Shown here in pieces: positions 1 to 6,393 of a DNA stretch of 47,838 bases. The DNA is from CAZTZY01 sp964617765. Lineage in GTDB: Bacteria > Pseudomonadota > Gammaproteobacteria > Pseudomonadales > DT-91. The position numbers and the translations under genes are program-made. Location of the stretch: positions 1-47,838 of the forward strand of contig CAZTZY010000011.1 of NCBI GenBank assembly GCA_964617765.1. Direction: 5' to 3'. The notes below the pieces were generated by a model that saw only the letters and a program-made list of their open reading frames with translations, was not told where the DNA came from and ran no database searches. Every line of letters starts with the position of its first letter. The first letter of the stretch is position 1.

Positions 1-435
1 ACCTACTGTGCCACCTACTTCCACCATACAAATATCAGCATCGCCAGGACCGTCAAGTACGCGTCGCTTAATCTCGTCTGTGATATGTGGAATAACTTGA
101 ACAGTGGCTCCCAAATAATCTCCCCTGCGCTCATTTCGTAAAACCGTTTCGTATACTCGACCCGTAGTAAAATTATTCCGTTTTGTGGTTCTGGTACGAA
201 CAAAACGCTCATAGTGACCTAAATCCAGATCCGTTTCGGCACCGTCATCAGTTACAAATACTTCGCCATGCTGGAATGGACTCATGGTACCGGGATCAAC
301 ATTGATATAAGGATCCAGTTTCATCATTGAAACCGTTAATCCCCTGGCTTCTAAAATAGCACCTAAAGAAGCAGAGCAAATTCCTTTGCCTAGAGATGAA
401 ACAACACCACCTGTGACGAATATATAACGCGTCAT
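1..435 (-). CDS. pyrG: CTP synthase, N-terminal part (cut by window edge)
   Basis: CTP synthase makes CTP from UTP, ATP and glutamine. Only the first 145 codons are in the window; the gene runs off the left edge, so the rest of the synthetase domain and the glutamine amidotransferase domain are not seen. The start is the ATG at 433-435. The protein opens MTRYIFVTGGVVSSLGKGI, the family's N-terminal nucleotide-binding motif, followed by MKLDPYINVDPGTMSPFQHG and GEVFVTDDGAETDLDLGHYE, both hallmarks of PyrG, and reaches MVEVGGTVG at the edge. It lies downstream of sdhB on the same strand, but a terminator separates them, so it is probably its own unit with a 5' leader of roughly 60 bases. No frameshift is seen. 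Confidence 0.95.
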   Translation of the reverse strand, partial: MTRYIFVTGGVVSSLGKGICSASLGAILEARGLTVSMMKLDPYINVDPGTMSPFQHGEVFVTDDGAETDLDLGHYERFVRTRTTKRNNFTTGRVYETVLRNERRGDYLGATVQVIPHITDEIKRRVLDGPGDADICMVEVGGTVG

Positions 436-464
436 GTAAAGCCTTTATGTGTGTAATGACAGGA

Positions 465-484
465 GGTCAAAAAGAACTTTGACC
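465..484 (-). promoter_or_regulatory. Hairpin in the pyrG leader
   Basis: A perfect 7-base inverted repeat (GGTCAAA / TTTGACC) with a 6-base loop lies about 30 bases upstream of the pyrG ATG. No U-run follows it, so it is not a standard terminator. It could be an operator or a leader structure. The role is inferred. Confidence 0.3.
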
Positions 485-501
485 ATTAAAGATGGGTAAT
501 C

Positions 502-530
502 AAGATACCAAAAAGTGCCTAATTTCACAA
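502..530 (-). promoter_or_regulatory. Candidate pyrG promoter
   Basis: On the minus strand, TTGTGA (-35, 525-530) and TATCTT (-10, 502-507) are separated by 17 bases, each matching the sigma-70 consensus at 4 of 6 positions. It lies between the sdh terminator and the pyrG start. Weak match; the placement supports it more than the sequence does. Confidence 0.3.
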
Positions 531-560
531 TCAGGTATTACAACTCAACCCATAAACTTG

Positions 561-592
561 AGAAATAAAAAAACCGGCGATTTGCCGGCTTT
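561..592 (-). terminator. Rho-independent terminator of sdhCDAB
   Basis: Reading the minus strand, a GC-rich stem GCCGG / CCGGC (584-588 with 574-578, 5-base loop) is followed by a run of seven T. It starts about 20 bases after the sdhB stop and fits the end of the sdh operon. Confidence 0.85.
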
Positions 593-610
593 AGACAAAA
601 CCCATTAAAA

Positions 611-1318
611 TCAAGTCGCTCGACTTAACAACATATTACGAATGTGACCAATAGCTTTTGTCGGATTCAAACCTTTTGGACATACCGCTACGCAATTTTG
701 GATGCCATGACAACGGAATACACTAAAAGGATCATCCAAATCAGCCAAACGCTCTTCTGTTGCAGTATCACGACTATCTATCAAGAAACGATAGGCCTGC
801 AACAAACCGGAAGGCCCAATAAAACGATCTGGATTCCACCAGAATGATGGGCATGCCGTTGAACAACAGGCGCATAATATACATTCATACAAACCATCCA
901 GATGAGCGCGCTCTTCAGGGGATTGCAGGCGTTCTATTGCTGGCGCAGGAGTATTATTGATCAGAAAAGGTTTGATCTTTTCATACTGCTTATAGAAAAG
1001 ACTCATATCAATAACCAGATCTCTGATAACAGGCAAGCCTGGCAATGGACGAATAATCAGTTTGGCTTTTCCATTCAACGCCACTGAAACTGGCGTAATA
1101 CAGGCCAAGCCATTCTTGCCATTCATATTCATGCCATCCGAGCCACAAACGCCTTCGCGGCATGAACGACGATATACCAGACTGACATCCTGCTCTTTTA
1201 ATAACTCCAGAATATCTAACACCATCAAATCTTTACCCATGGTATCGACCTGATAGTCTTTCATGGCCGGCTCTTTGTCCGTTTCCGGGTTATAACGATA
1301 AACACTTACATTTAACAT
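611..1318 (-). CDS. sdhB: Succinate dehydrogenase iron-sulfur subunit
   Basis: The electron-transfer subunit of complex II, carrying electrons from SdhA through [2Fe-2S], [4Fe-4S] and [3Fe-4S] centres to quinone at the membrane. At 235 residues it is close to the E. coli protein (238) and follows it nearly end to end. The ferredoxin-like domain has C53, C58 and C73 with D61 at the fourth ligand position, as in E. coli. The C-terminal domain carries the cluster motif CILCACCSTACPSFWW and the second motif RCHGIQNCVAVCPKGLNP. The start is ATG at 1318, giving MLNVSVYRYNPET, which aligns with the E. coli N-terminus. It is the last gene of the sdhCDAB operon, 14 bases after sdhA, and is followed by a terminator. 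Confidence 0.98.
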   Translation of the reverse strand: MLNVSVYRYNPETDKEPAMKDYQVDTMGKDLMVLDILELLKEQDVSLVYRRSCREGVCGSDGMNMNGKNGLACITPVSVALNGKAKLIIRPLPGLPVIRDLVIDMSLFYKQYEKIKPFLINNTPAPAIERLQSPEERAHLDGLYECILCACCSTACPSFWWNPDRFIGPSGLLQAYRFLIDSRDTATEERLADLDDPFSVFRCHGIQNCVAVCPKGLNPTKAIGHIRNMLLSRAT

Positions 1319-1332
1319 ATCGCCGAGTCCCC

Positions 1333-3102
1333 TTAGTAAACACGAGTTTTAGGTTGGAATGTTTCAACCGTTTTTGGTGTGAAATTTACCGCACGCTTGC
1401 CAACTTTCTTTTCGCGAGGGAAATAGACTGAGTGACATAACCAATTGGCATCATCACGCTCTTGATAGTCATCACGCGCATGAGCACCACGGCTTTCCTT
1501 ACGCTCTTCCGCAGCGATTGCAGTAGCTTCAGCAACTTCGAACAGATTTTGCAATTCGAGCGCTTCAATTCGAGCTGTGTTATAAGCCATGCTCTTATCA
1601 TCAAGATAGATATTCTCTATTCGAGGTCTTAAATCAGCCAACATCTTGATACCGTCTGCCATGTAATCCCCGCGACGGAAAACGCCAAAATGATTTTGCA
1701 TAATGGTTTGCAATTCTTTACGTAATCCAGAAACTGCTTCGCCATTTGATGAGCTATTTAACCGATTCAAACGAATCATTGCAGATTCAATTTCAACTTC
1801 TGTAGCATCCTTATGTTGAATACCAACACGTAAAGCTTTCTCAATAAACAGACCAGATGCCCGACCAAAAACCACTAAATCCAGCAAAGAGTTACCACCT
1901 AAACGATTCGCGCCATGAACAGAGACACAGGCCACCTCTCCACAAGCGTACAAACCATCAATAACCACATCTTTACCGTCTTTATCGACTGTTAATGCCT
2001 GGCCATCGATATTGGTAGGGATGCCACCCATCATATAATGGCAAGTTGGAACTACAGGAATAGGCACTTTGACTGGGTCAGCATGAGCAAAAGTTTCAGC
2101 CAATTCACAGATACCCGGCAAACGGCTATGCAATATTTCCTCACCCAAATGATCAAGCTTAAGAAATACATGATCGCCATTTGGACCACAGCCACGACCT
2201 TCGAGAATTTCCAAAACCATCGAACGTGCAACCACATCGCGACCAGCAAGATCTTTGGCATTAGGAGCATAACGCTCCATAAAACGCTCACCGTCTTTAT
2301 TTATCAGGTAACCACCTTCTCCACGACAACCTTCTGTTACCAATACACCTGCACCATAAATACCGGTTGGATGGAATTGCCACATTTCGATATCTTGCAC
2401 AGGGAATCCAGCACGCAACGCCATGCCTATACCATCACCTGTGTTAATATGGGCATTGGTAGTGGAAGCAAATATTCGACCGGCACCACCTGTGGCAAAC
2501 ACAGTTGCTTTCGACTTCACATAAACTACTTCACCAGTTTCAATACAAATAGCAATAACGCCAACAACAGCATTATCTGCATTTTTTACAATCTCAACCG
2601 CAAACCACTCATTCATGAAGACAGTATTAGCCTTCAAATTGCCTTGATACAATGTATGCAAAAGAGCATGACCTGTACGATCCGCTGCTGCACAAGTACG
2701 CGCAGCCTGACCACCTTCACCAAAGTTCTTGGATTGACCACCAAAAGGACGCTGATAAATACGTCCTTCTTCGGTACGTGAAAAAGGCATTCCCATGTGA
2801 TCGAGCTCATAAACAGCCGCTGGACCTACTGAGCACATATATTCGATAGCGTCCTGATCACCGATATAATCTGACCCCTTAACGGTGTCATACATATGCC
2901 AACGCCAATCATCATTAGGATCATCACTGGCAATTGCACAGGTAATACCACCTTGTGCGGATACAGTATGCGAACGGGTTGGGAAAACTTTAGAAATAAC
3001 AGCGGTTTTAAAACCTGATTGCGCTAGTTGCAAAGCTGCGCGCATACCTGCGCCACCGCCACCAACGATTACACCATCAAATGAGATCGTACGAATAGCC
3101 AT
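1333..3102 (-). CDS. sdhA: Succinate dehydrogenase flavoprotein subunit
   Basis: The catalytic subunit of complex II, oxidising succinate to fumarate with covalently bound FAD. Length is 589 residues against 588 in E. coli. The N-terminus has the dinucleotide-binding motif VGGGGAGMRAA (about 12-23), and H45 in the motif RSHTVSAQGG is the residue that carries FAD covalently in the family. The active-site segments HPTGIYGAGVLVTEGCRGEGG and RDVVARSM are present, as is the C-terminal HGANRLGGNSLLDLVVFGR. It lies between sdhD (3-base gap) and sdhB (14-base gap), so all four genes are clearly one operon. Confidence 0.98.
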   Translation of the reverse strand: MAIRTISFDGVIVGGGGAGMRAALQLAQSGFKTAVISKVFPTRSHTVSAQGGITCAIASDDPNDDWRWHMYDTVKGSDYIGDQDAIEYMCSVGPAAVYELDHMGMPFSRTEEGRIYQRPFGGQSKNFGEGGQAARTCAAADRTGHALLHTLYQGNLKANTVFMNEWFAVEIVKNADNAVVGVIAICIETGEVVYVKSKATVFATGGAGRIFASTTNAHINTGDGIGMALRAGFPVQDIEMWQFHPTGIYGAGVLVTEGCRGEGGYLINKDGERFMERYAPNAKDLAGRDVVARSMVLEILEGRGCGPNGDHVFLKLDHLGEEILHSRLPGICELAETFAHADPVKVPIPVVPTCHYMMGGIPTNIDGQALTVDKDGKDVVIDGLYACGEVACVSVHGANRLGGNSLLDLVVFGRASGLFIEKALRVGIQHKDATEVEIESAMIRLNRLNSSSNGEAVSGLRKELQTIMQNHFGVFRRGDYMADGIKMLADLRPRIENIYLDDKSMAYNTARIEALELQNLFEVAEATAIAAEERKESRGAHARDDYQERDDANWLCHSVYFPREKKVGKRAVNFTPKTVETFQPKTRVY

Positions 3103-3105
3103 GAA

Positions 3106-3471
3106 TTAACCCCACAAAACCTGAAAACCCCAAACGAGGTAATAGAAAAGAATCAAAGAATAACCCGCCTGAAACAACATACGAATTGCTGTAGCTTTTG
3201 GACCCATTAAACGAATCGTCATGTAATCAGTTGAAACTGACCACAAACCAATCCAGGCATGCAATACAACTGAAAGAATAGTGAGCGAAGTGAAAGCGCG
3301 CATCCAGGTAAAATCAAACAACGCCTTCCATTGATCAAAAGTTACATCCGGGTTAATAACCAGATAACTGACCAAAAATACAAAGAACGCCAGAAGTACT
3401 ACTGCCGTTATTCTTTGCACCAGCCAATCATAAAGACCGCTACGACCTAAATTTGTTACCTGAGTTACCAT
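3106..3471 (-). CDS. sdhD: Succinate dehydrogenase membrane anchor subunit
   Basis: The small cytochrome b556 membrane anchor that, with SdhC, binds haem b and ubiquinone and fixes SdhAB to the inner membrane. I take the ATG at 3471 (121 residues, MVTQVTNLGRSGLYDWLVQR), because it aligns with the E. coli N-terminus MVSNASALGRNG and sits behind a G-rich ribosome-binding stretch (GGGGGTG). A GTG two codons further upstream is also possible. Three transmembrane helices can be seen (about 20-40, 58-80, 92-115), and HAWIGLWSVSTDY matches the haem-ligand region HAWIGMWQVLTDY of E. coli. The start overlaps the sdhC stop (ATGGTAA), implying translational coupling. Confidence 0.95.
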   Translation of the reverse strand: MVTQVTNLGRSGLYDWLVQRITAVVLLAFFVFLVSYLVINPDVTFDQWKALFDFTWMRAFTSLTILSVVLHAWIGLWSVSTDYMTIRLMGPKATAIRMLFQAGYSLILFYYLVWGFQVLWG

Positions 3472-3839
3472 ACCCACACCCCCGCTAACAGCATTAAAAC
3501 AGCCGAACCTACCAACACGATAGCTGCACCTCGCTTACCGCCCTCGAGAGTCTCACCAATGCCTAAATCCATAATCAAGTGCTTTACACCTGCCGCAGTA
3601 TGATAAATCAAGCCGCAGAGAACCAACCAGACTATAGCTTTTATCCAAATTATGCTCAGTAATGCTTTTGTCTCATCAAATTTCTCTGCCGATGCCAAAC
3701 TACCATCTAACAAGTACAACAAAACTGCCATGCCAAAGAAAATGGCAACGCCTGATACACGATGCAAAATAGATGCATATGCAGTAATTGGAAGTTGAAT
3801 AGTATTTATATCGAGGTTTACAGGTCTATTATCTTTCAC
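3465..3839 (-). CDS. sdhC: Succinate dehydrogenase cytochrome b556 subunit
   Basis: The larger membrane anchor of complex II. The open frame reaches a TTG at 3866, but I prefer the GTG at 3837-3839. It gives MKDNRPVNLDINTIQLP, aligning with E. coli MIRNVKKQRPVNLDLQTIRFP, and it has purine-rich sequence (GAGAAGAGCAAGG) just upstream, whereas the TTG has no ribosome-binding site. The protein is then 124 residues. SITAYASILHRVSG-like sequence (here PITAYASILHRVSG) holds the quinone-site Ser and Arg, and YHTAAGVKHLIMD holds the haem-ligand histidine. There are three transmembrane helices. It is the first gene of sdhCDAB and overlaps sdhD by 7 bases. Confidence 0.95.
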   Translation of the reverse strand: MKDNRPVNLDINTIQLPITAYASILHRVSGVAIFFGMAVLLYLLDGSLASAEKFDETKALLSIIWIKAIVWLVLCGLIYHTAAGVKHLIMDLGIGETLEGGKRGAAIVLVGSAVLMLLAGVWVW

Positions 3840-3883
3840 GGCCTTGCTCTTCTCGTTGCAGCCCAACAGGGCGTTATTGACAG

Positions 3884-3917
3884 GGTTCTATTTATAAAAG
3901 CAAATAGAACCTCCTTT
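3884..3917 (-). promoter_or_regulatory. sdhC leader hairpin with cryptic ribosome-binding site
   Basis: A perfect 10-base inverted repeat (GGTTCTATTT at 3884-3893, AAATAGAACC at 3902-3911, 8-base spacer) lies between the sdhC promoter and gene. On the transcript strand it is preceded by AAAGGAGG (3910-3917), a near-ideal Shine-Dalgarno. Six bases later comes TTG-CTT-TTA-TAA (3903 down to 3892), a possible three-codon mini-ORF. The function is not known to me. It could be an operator, a standby ribosome site or an sRNA target. Confidence 0.45.
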
Positions 3918-3930
3918 AATTCAGCTGCCG

Positions 3931-3959
3931 ATTATAGGCATATCAGCCCAAAATTACAA
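3931..3959 (-). promoter_or_regulatory. Candidate sdhCDAB promoter
   Basis: Minus-strand TTGTAA (3954-3959) and a perfect TATAAT (3931-3936) are spaced by 17 bases. Transcription would start near 3924, giving a leader of about 85 bases that contains the hairpin at 3884-3911. Confidence 0.6.
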
Positions 3960-4081
3960 TCCGCGCTCACTCAAGCCAAAGGTCAAACAAAAAACCAAAA
4001 TTAAAACATTAATCGAAATTAATATAAAAAATATTTCGCGGTTACAACTTATGAACAACACGTATTACGTAGCGTTGCGGA

Positions 4082-4109
4082 TTGACAATCATACAATTAC
4101 ATCTATAGT
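4082..4109 (+). promoter_or_regulatory. Candidate gltA promoter
   Basis: A perfect TTGACA (4082-4087) and TATAGT (4104-4109, 5 of 6) are spaced by 16 bases. Transcription would start near 4116, giving a leader of about 150 bases. The sequence between here and the sdhC promoter is AT-rich and shows no other clear element. Confidence 0.55.
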
Positions 4110-4267
4110 GTTTTCGTTCGTAGCAAGGTATTTTTCATTATATTTATAGCGACTTTACTCTTCCTTATTGCTGAAAATCGCGATGAATCTTATTCTTTGT
4201 TTAAATCGACAATCATTTCAAAATAGGCTCAATAAAAAAGCCTTTAACAATCGCGCTGGAGTTCGCA

Positions 4268-5554
4268 ATGACTGATATAAAAGCCACCCTGAACATACCT
4301 GGACAAGAGCCCATAGAATTGCCCGTTTATTCAGGCACCATTGGCCCGGATGTTATTGATGTTCGCAGCTTGTCAGGTAAAGGTATTTTCACTTACGATC
4401 CTGGCTTTGTCTCTACTGCAGCGTGCGAATCAAAAATCACCTTTATAGATGGTGATGAAGGCGTTCTCCTTCATCGCGGCTACCCCATTGACCAACTGGC
4501 TGAAAAATCAGACTATCTTGAAACCTGCTTCTTGCTACTTTATGGCGAACTTCCCACTGCCGAACAGAAAAACAACTTTGTAACCACAATTCGCCATCAC
4601 ACCATGGTTCACGACCAGATCAACAACTTGTTTAAAGGTTTTCGACGTGACGCCCACCCCATGGCAGTTATGTGTGGAGTGGTTGGAGCATTATCTGCTT
4701 TCTACCATGACTCATTAGATATTAATGATCCGCAACATCGTGAAATTGCTGCAATCCGCTTATTGGCAAAAATGCCAACCCTTGCAGCAATGAGCTACAA
4801 ATACTCAACTGGTCAGCCATTTATGTATCCTGACAATACACTGGACTACTCTGCAAATTTCTTGCACATGATGTTCGGCACACCTTGCGAAGCAAGCAAT
4901 GTCAGTCCAGTTTTGGCAAGGGCAATGGATCGCATCTTTTTATTGCATGCCGACCATGAACAAAATGCCTCCACCTCAACCGTACGCCTGGCCGGTTCAA
5001 CCGGAGCCAATCCATTTGCTTGCATGGCTGCAGGCATAACTGCCCTCTGGGGACCTTCGCATGGCGGTGCCAACGAGGCCGTTCTCGATATGCTACAAGA
5101 AATCGGCGATGAATCACGCATTGAAGAATTCATTGCAAGAGCAAAAGATAAAAATGACTCCTTCCGTCTCATGGGATTTGGACATCGCGTGTATAAAAAC
5201 TTTGATCCACGCGCCAAGGTTATGAAAGAAGCTGCCGATGAAGTTCTCGCTGAACTTGGACTGGAAAATGATCCACTCCTGAAAATTGCCAAACGACTTG
5301 AACAAATTGCCCTCGAAGATCCGTACTTCATAGAAAGAAAGCTATATCCCAATGTAGATTTCTATTCAGGCATTATCCTTAAAGCGATTGGAATTCCAAC
5401 TTCTATGTTTACGGTGATATTTGCAGTTGGCAGAACCGTAGGATGGATTGCCCACTGGAATGAAATGATCAGTGGTGATTATCGCATTGGCAGACCACGC
5501 CAATTATATACTGGCTATGATAAACGCGATTTTGTGCCCATTCATAAAAGATAA
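4268..5554 (+). CDS. gltA: Citrate synthase (type II)
   Basis: Condenses oxaloacetate and acetyl-CoA to citrate, the entry step of the citric acid cycle. At 428 residues it matches the hexameric, NADH-sensitive type II enzyme of Gram-negative bacteria (E. coli 427) rather than the shorter type I form. The N-terminal extension with the TIGPDVIDVRSL motif is present. Catalytic histidines lie in GPSHGGANEAVL and in MGFGHRVYKNFDPRA, with the aspartate in the YPNVDFYSG segment. The start is ATG at 4268 with GGAG eight bases upstream. The gene diverges from sdhCDAB, as in E. coli, which suggests the two units share citric-acid-cycle control. It ends at a strong bidirectional terminator. Confidence 0.97.
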   Translation: MTDIKATLNIPGQEPIELPVYSGTIGPDVIDVRSLSGKGIFTYDPGFVSTAACESKITFIDGDEGVLLHRGYPIDQLAEKSDYLETCFLLLYGELPTAEQKNNFVTTIRHHTMVHDQINNLFKGFRRDAHPMAVMCGVVGALSAFYHDSLDINDPQHREIAAIRLLAKMPTLAAMSYKYSTGQPFMYPDNTLDYSANFLHMMFGTPCEASNVSPVLARAMDRIFLLHADHEQNASTSTVRLAGSTGANPFACMAAGITALWGPSHGGANEAVLDMLQEIGDESRIEEFIARAKDKNDSFRLMGFGHRVYKNFDPRAKVMKEAADEVLAELGLENDPLLKIAKRLEQIALEDPYFIERKLYPNVDFYSGIILKAIGIPTSMFTVIFAVGRTVGWIAHWNEMISGDYRIGRPRQLYTGYDKRDFVPIHKR

Positions 5555-5605
5555 TCATTGAACCCGGGCATGTATTGCCCTCACATCTTAAAATCTATCA
5601 CACAT

Positions 5606-5634
5606 AAAAAAACCGCATCAAATGCGGTTTTTTT
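5606..5634. terminator. Bidirectional terminator between gltA and rubredoxin gene
   Basis: Stem CCGCAT / ATGCGG with a 3-base loop is flanked by seven A on the left and seven T on the right, so it can terminate transcription from both sides: gltA (plus) and the convergent rubredoxin gene (minus). Confidence 0.9.
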
Positions 5635-5653
5635 ATAATCAACGAAATAAAAA

Positions 5654-5827
5654 TTAGCCTTTAATCATCTCAAAATCATATTTGCTAATATTACAATCAG
5701 GGCACATCCAATCATCCGGCACATCTTCCCATTTTGTTCCTGGAGCTATGCCATCTGCAGGCCAACCCAACTCCTCATCGTAAATAAAACCACAGATAAC
5801 GCATTCATATTTTTTAAAATCGCTCAT
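5654..5827 (-). CDS. Rubredoxin
   Basis: A small cytoplasmic electron carrier with one iron bound by four cysteines. From the ATG at 5827 it is 57 residues, the usual rubredoxin size. The two ligand pairs are CVIC (about 9-12) and CPDC, embedded in the family pattern YECVICGFIYDEE and DDWMCPDCN. I chose this ATG because GGAGAAG lies about 7 bases upstream; a start seven codons further upstream would add only a non-conserved tail. It is the last gene on the minus strand before the terminator shared with gltA. Its redox partner is not encoded nearby. Confidence 0.95.
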   Translation of the reverse strand: MSDFKKYECVICGFIYDEELGWPADGIAPGTKWEDVPDDWMCPDCNISKYDFEMIKG

Positions 5828-5900
5828 TATCTTCTCCACTCGACTCAATAAAACTGGAGCGATTATACGATGAAAAATAACAACTTTCTAATGATACAAA

Positions 5901-6347
5901 TCAATATTCAGTTAATTTAGCAACCGCCTTATTAAGATATTTATCTGCCGTCCTACAATTGGCCTCAGCAGATGTCCGACAAACACCACAATCTTTCAAA
6001 TATGTATGCGCCCTGAACAAATCCGGATGCTCTTTGCCTACCTTGGCTGCAATTGGGCTTAATGCTTCAACTTTTTCATTAAATATAGTTATTGCCCTAT
6101 TACATTGCTTAATGGATTCAATATCAGCCCCTAATACAGCTAAAGCATTTTTACCCTCCGATGATAATGCCCGCATACTTCGCCACAAATTATGTGCCGG
6201 AGTATCTGCTGTGATCTGACTTTCATCACAAGCAACTTGTTGAAACACTATCCTCCCTTTTGCATCTTTACATTTATATACCGTCGAACCCGCATTAACA
6301 AAAACGGGACACAAACACAAAAACAGAATAACTAGACGCCAATGCAT
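5901..6347 (-). CDS. Secreted small protein with DUF4124-like N-terminus
   Basis: A probable periplasmic protein of unknown role. From the ATG at 6347 it is 148 residues and begins with a signal peptide (MHWRLVILFLCLCPVFVNA, cleavage probably after NA). A short segment VYKCKDAKGRIVFQQVACDE follows, typical of the DUF4124 family seen in many gammaproteobacterial secreted proteins. The remainder is helical and has further cysteines (CGVC, C in EANCRT) that could form disulfides. An upstream TTG at 6380 is also in frame but would put extra residues before the signal peptide. It lies 46 bases after pepN on the same strand. I cannot assign a function. Confidence 0.75.
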   Translation of the reverse strand: MHWRLVILFLCLCPVFVNAGSTVYKCKDAKGRIVFQQVACDESQITADTPAHNLWRSMRALSSEGKNALAVLGADIESIKQCNRAITIFNEKVEALSPIAAKVGKEHPDLFRAHTYLKDCGVCRTSAEANCRTADKYLNKAVAKLTEY

Positions 6348-6393
6348 TATGAAAAATCTCAAGGAGCTTATCGTTAACAATAGTCATAAAATC

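Noticed and set aside
2038..2781. 247-codon open frame antisense to sdhA
   Set aside because: It lies fully opposite the well-conserved sdhA, has a Ser/Thr/Ile/Cys-heavy composition typical of a shadow frame, and shows no recognisable domain.
3840..3866. TTG start for sdhC at 3866
   Set aside because: No ribosome-binding site, and the extra nine residues are absent from the related E. coli protein; the GTG at 3839 fits better.
4846..5352. 168-codon open frame antisense to gltA
   Set aside because: Entirely opposite gltA coding sequence with low-complexity Ser/Arg composition and no motif.
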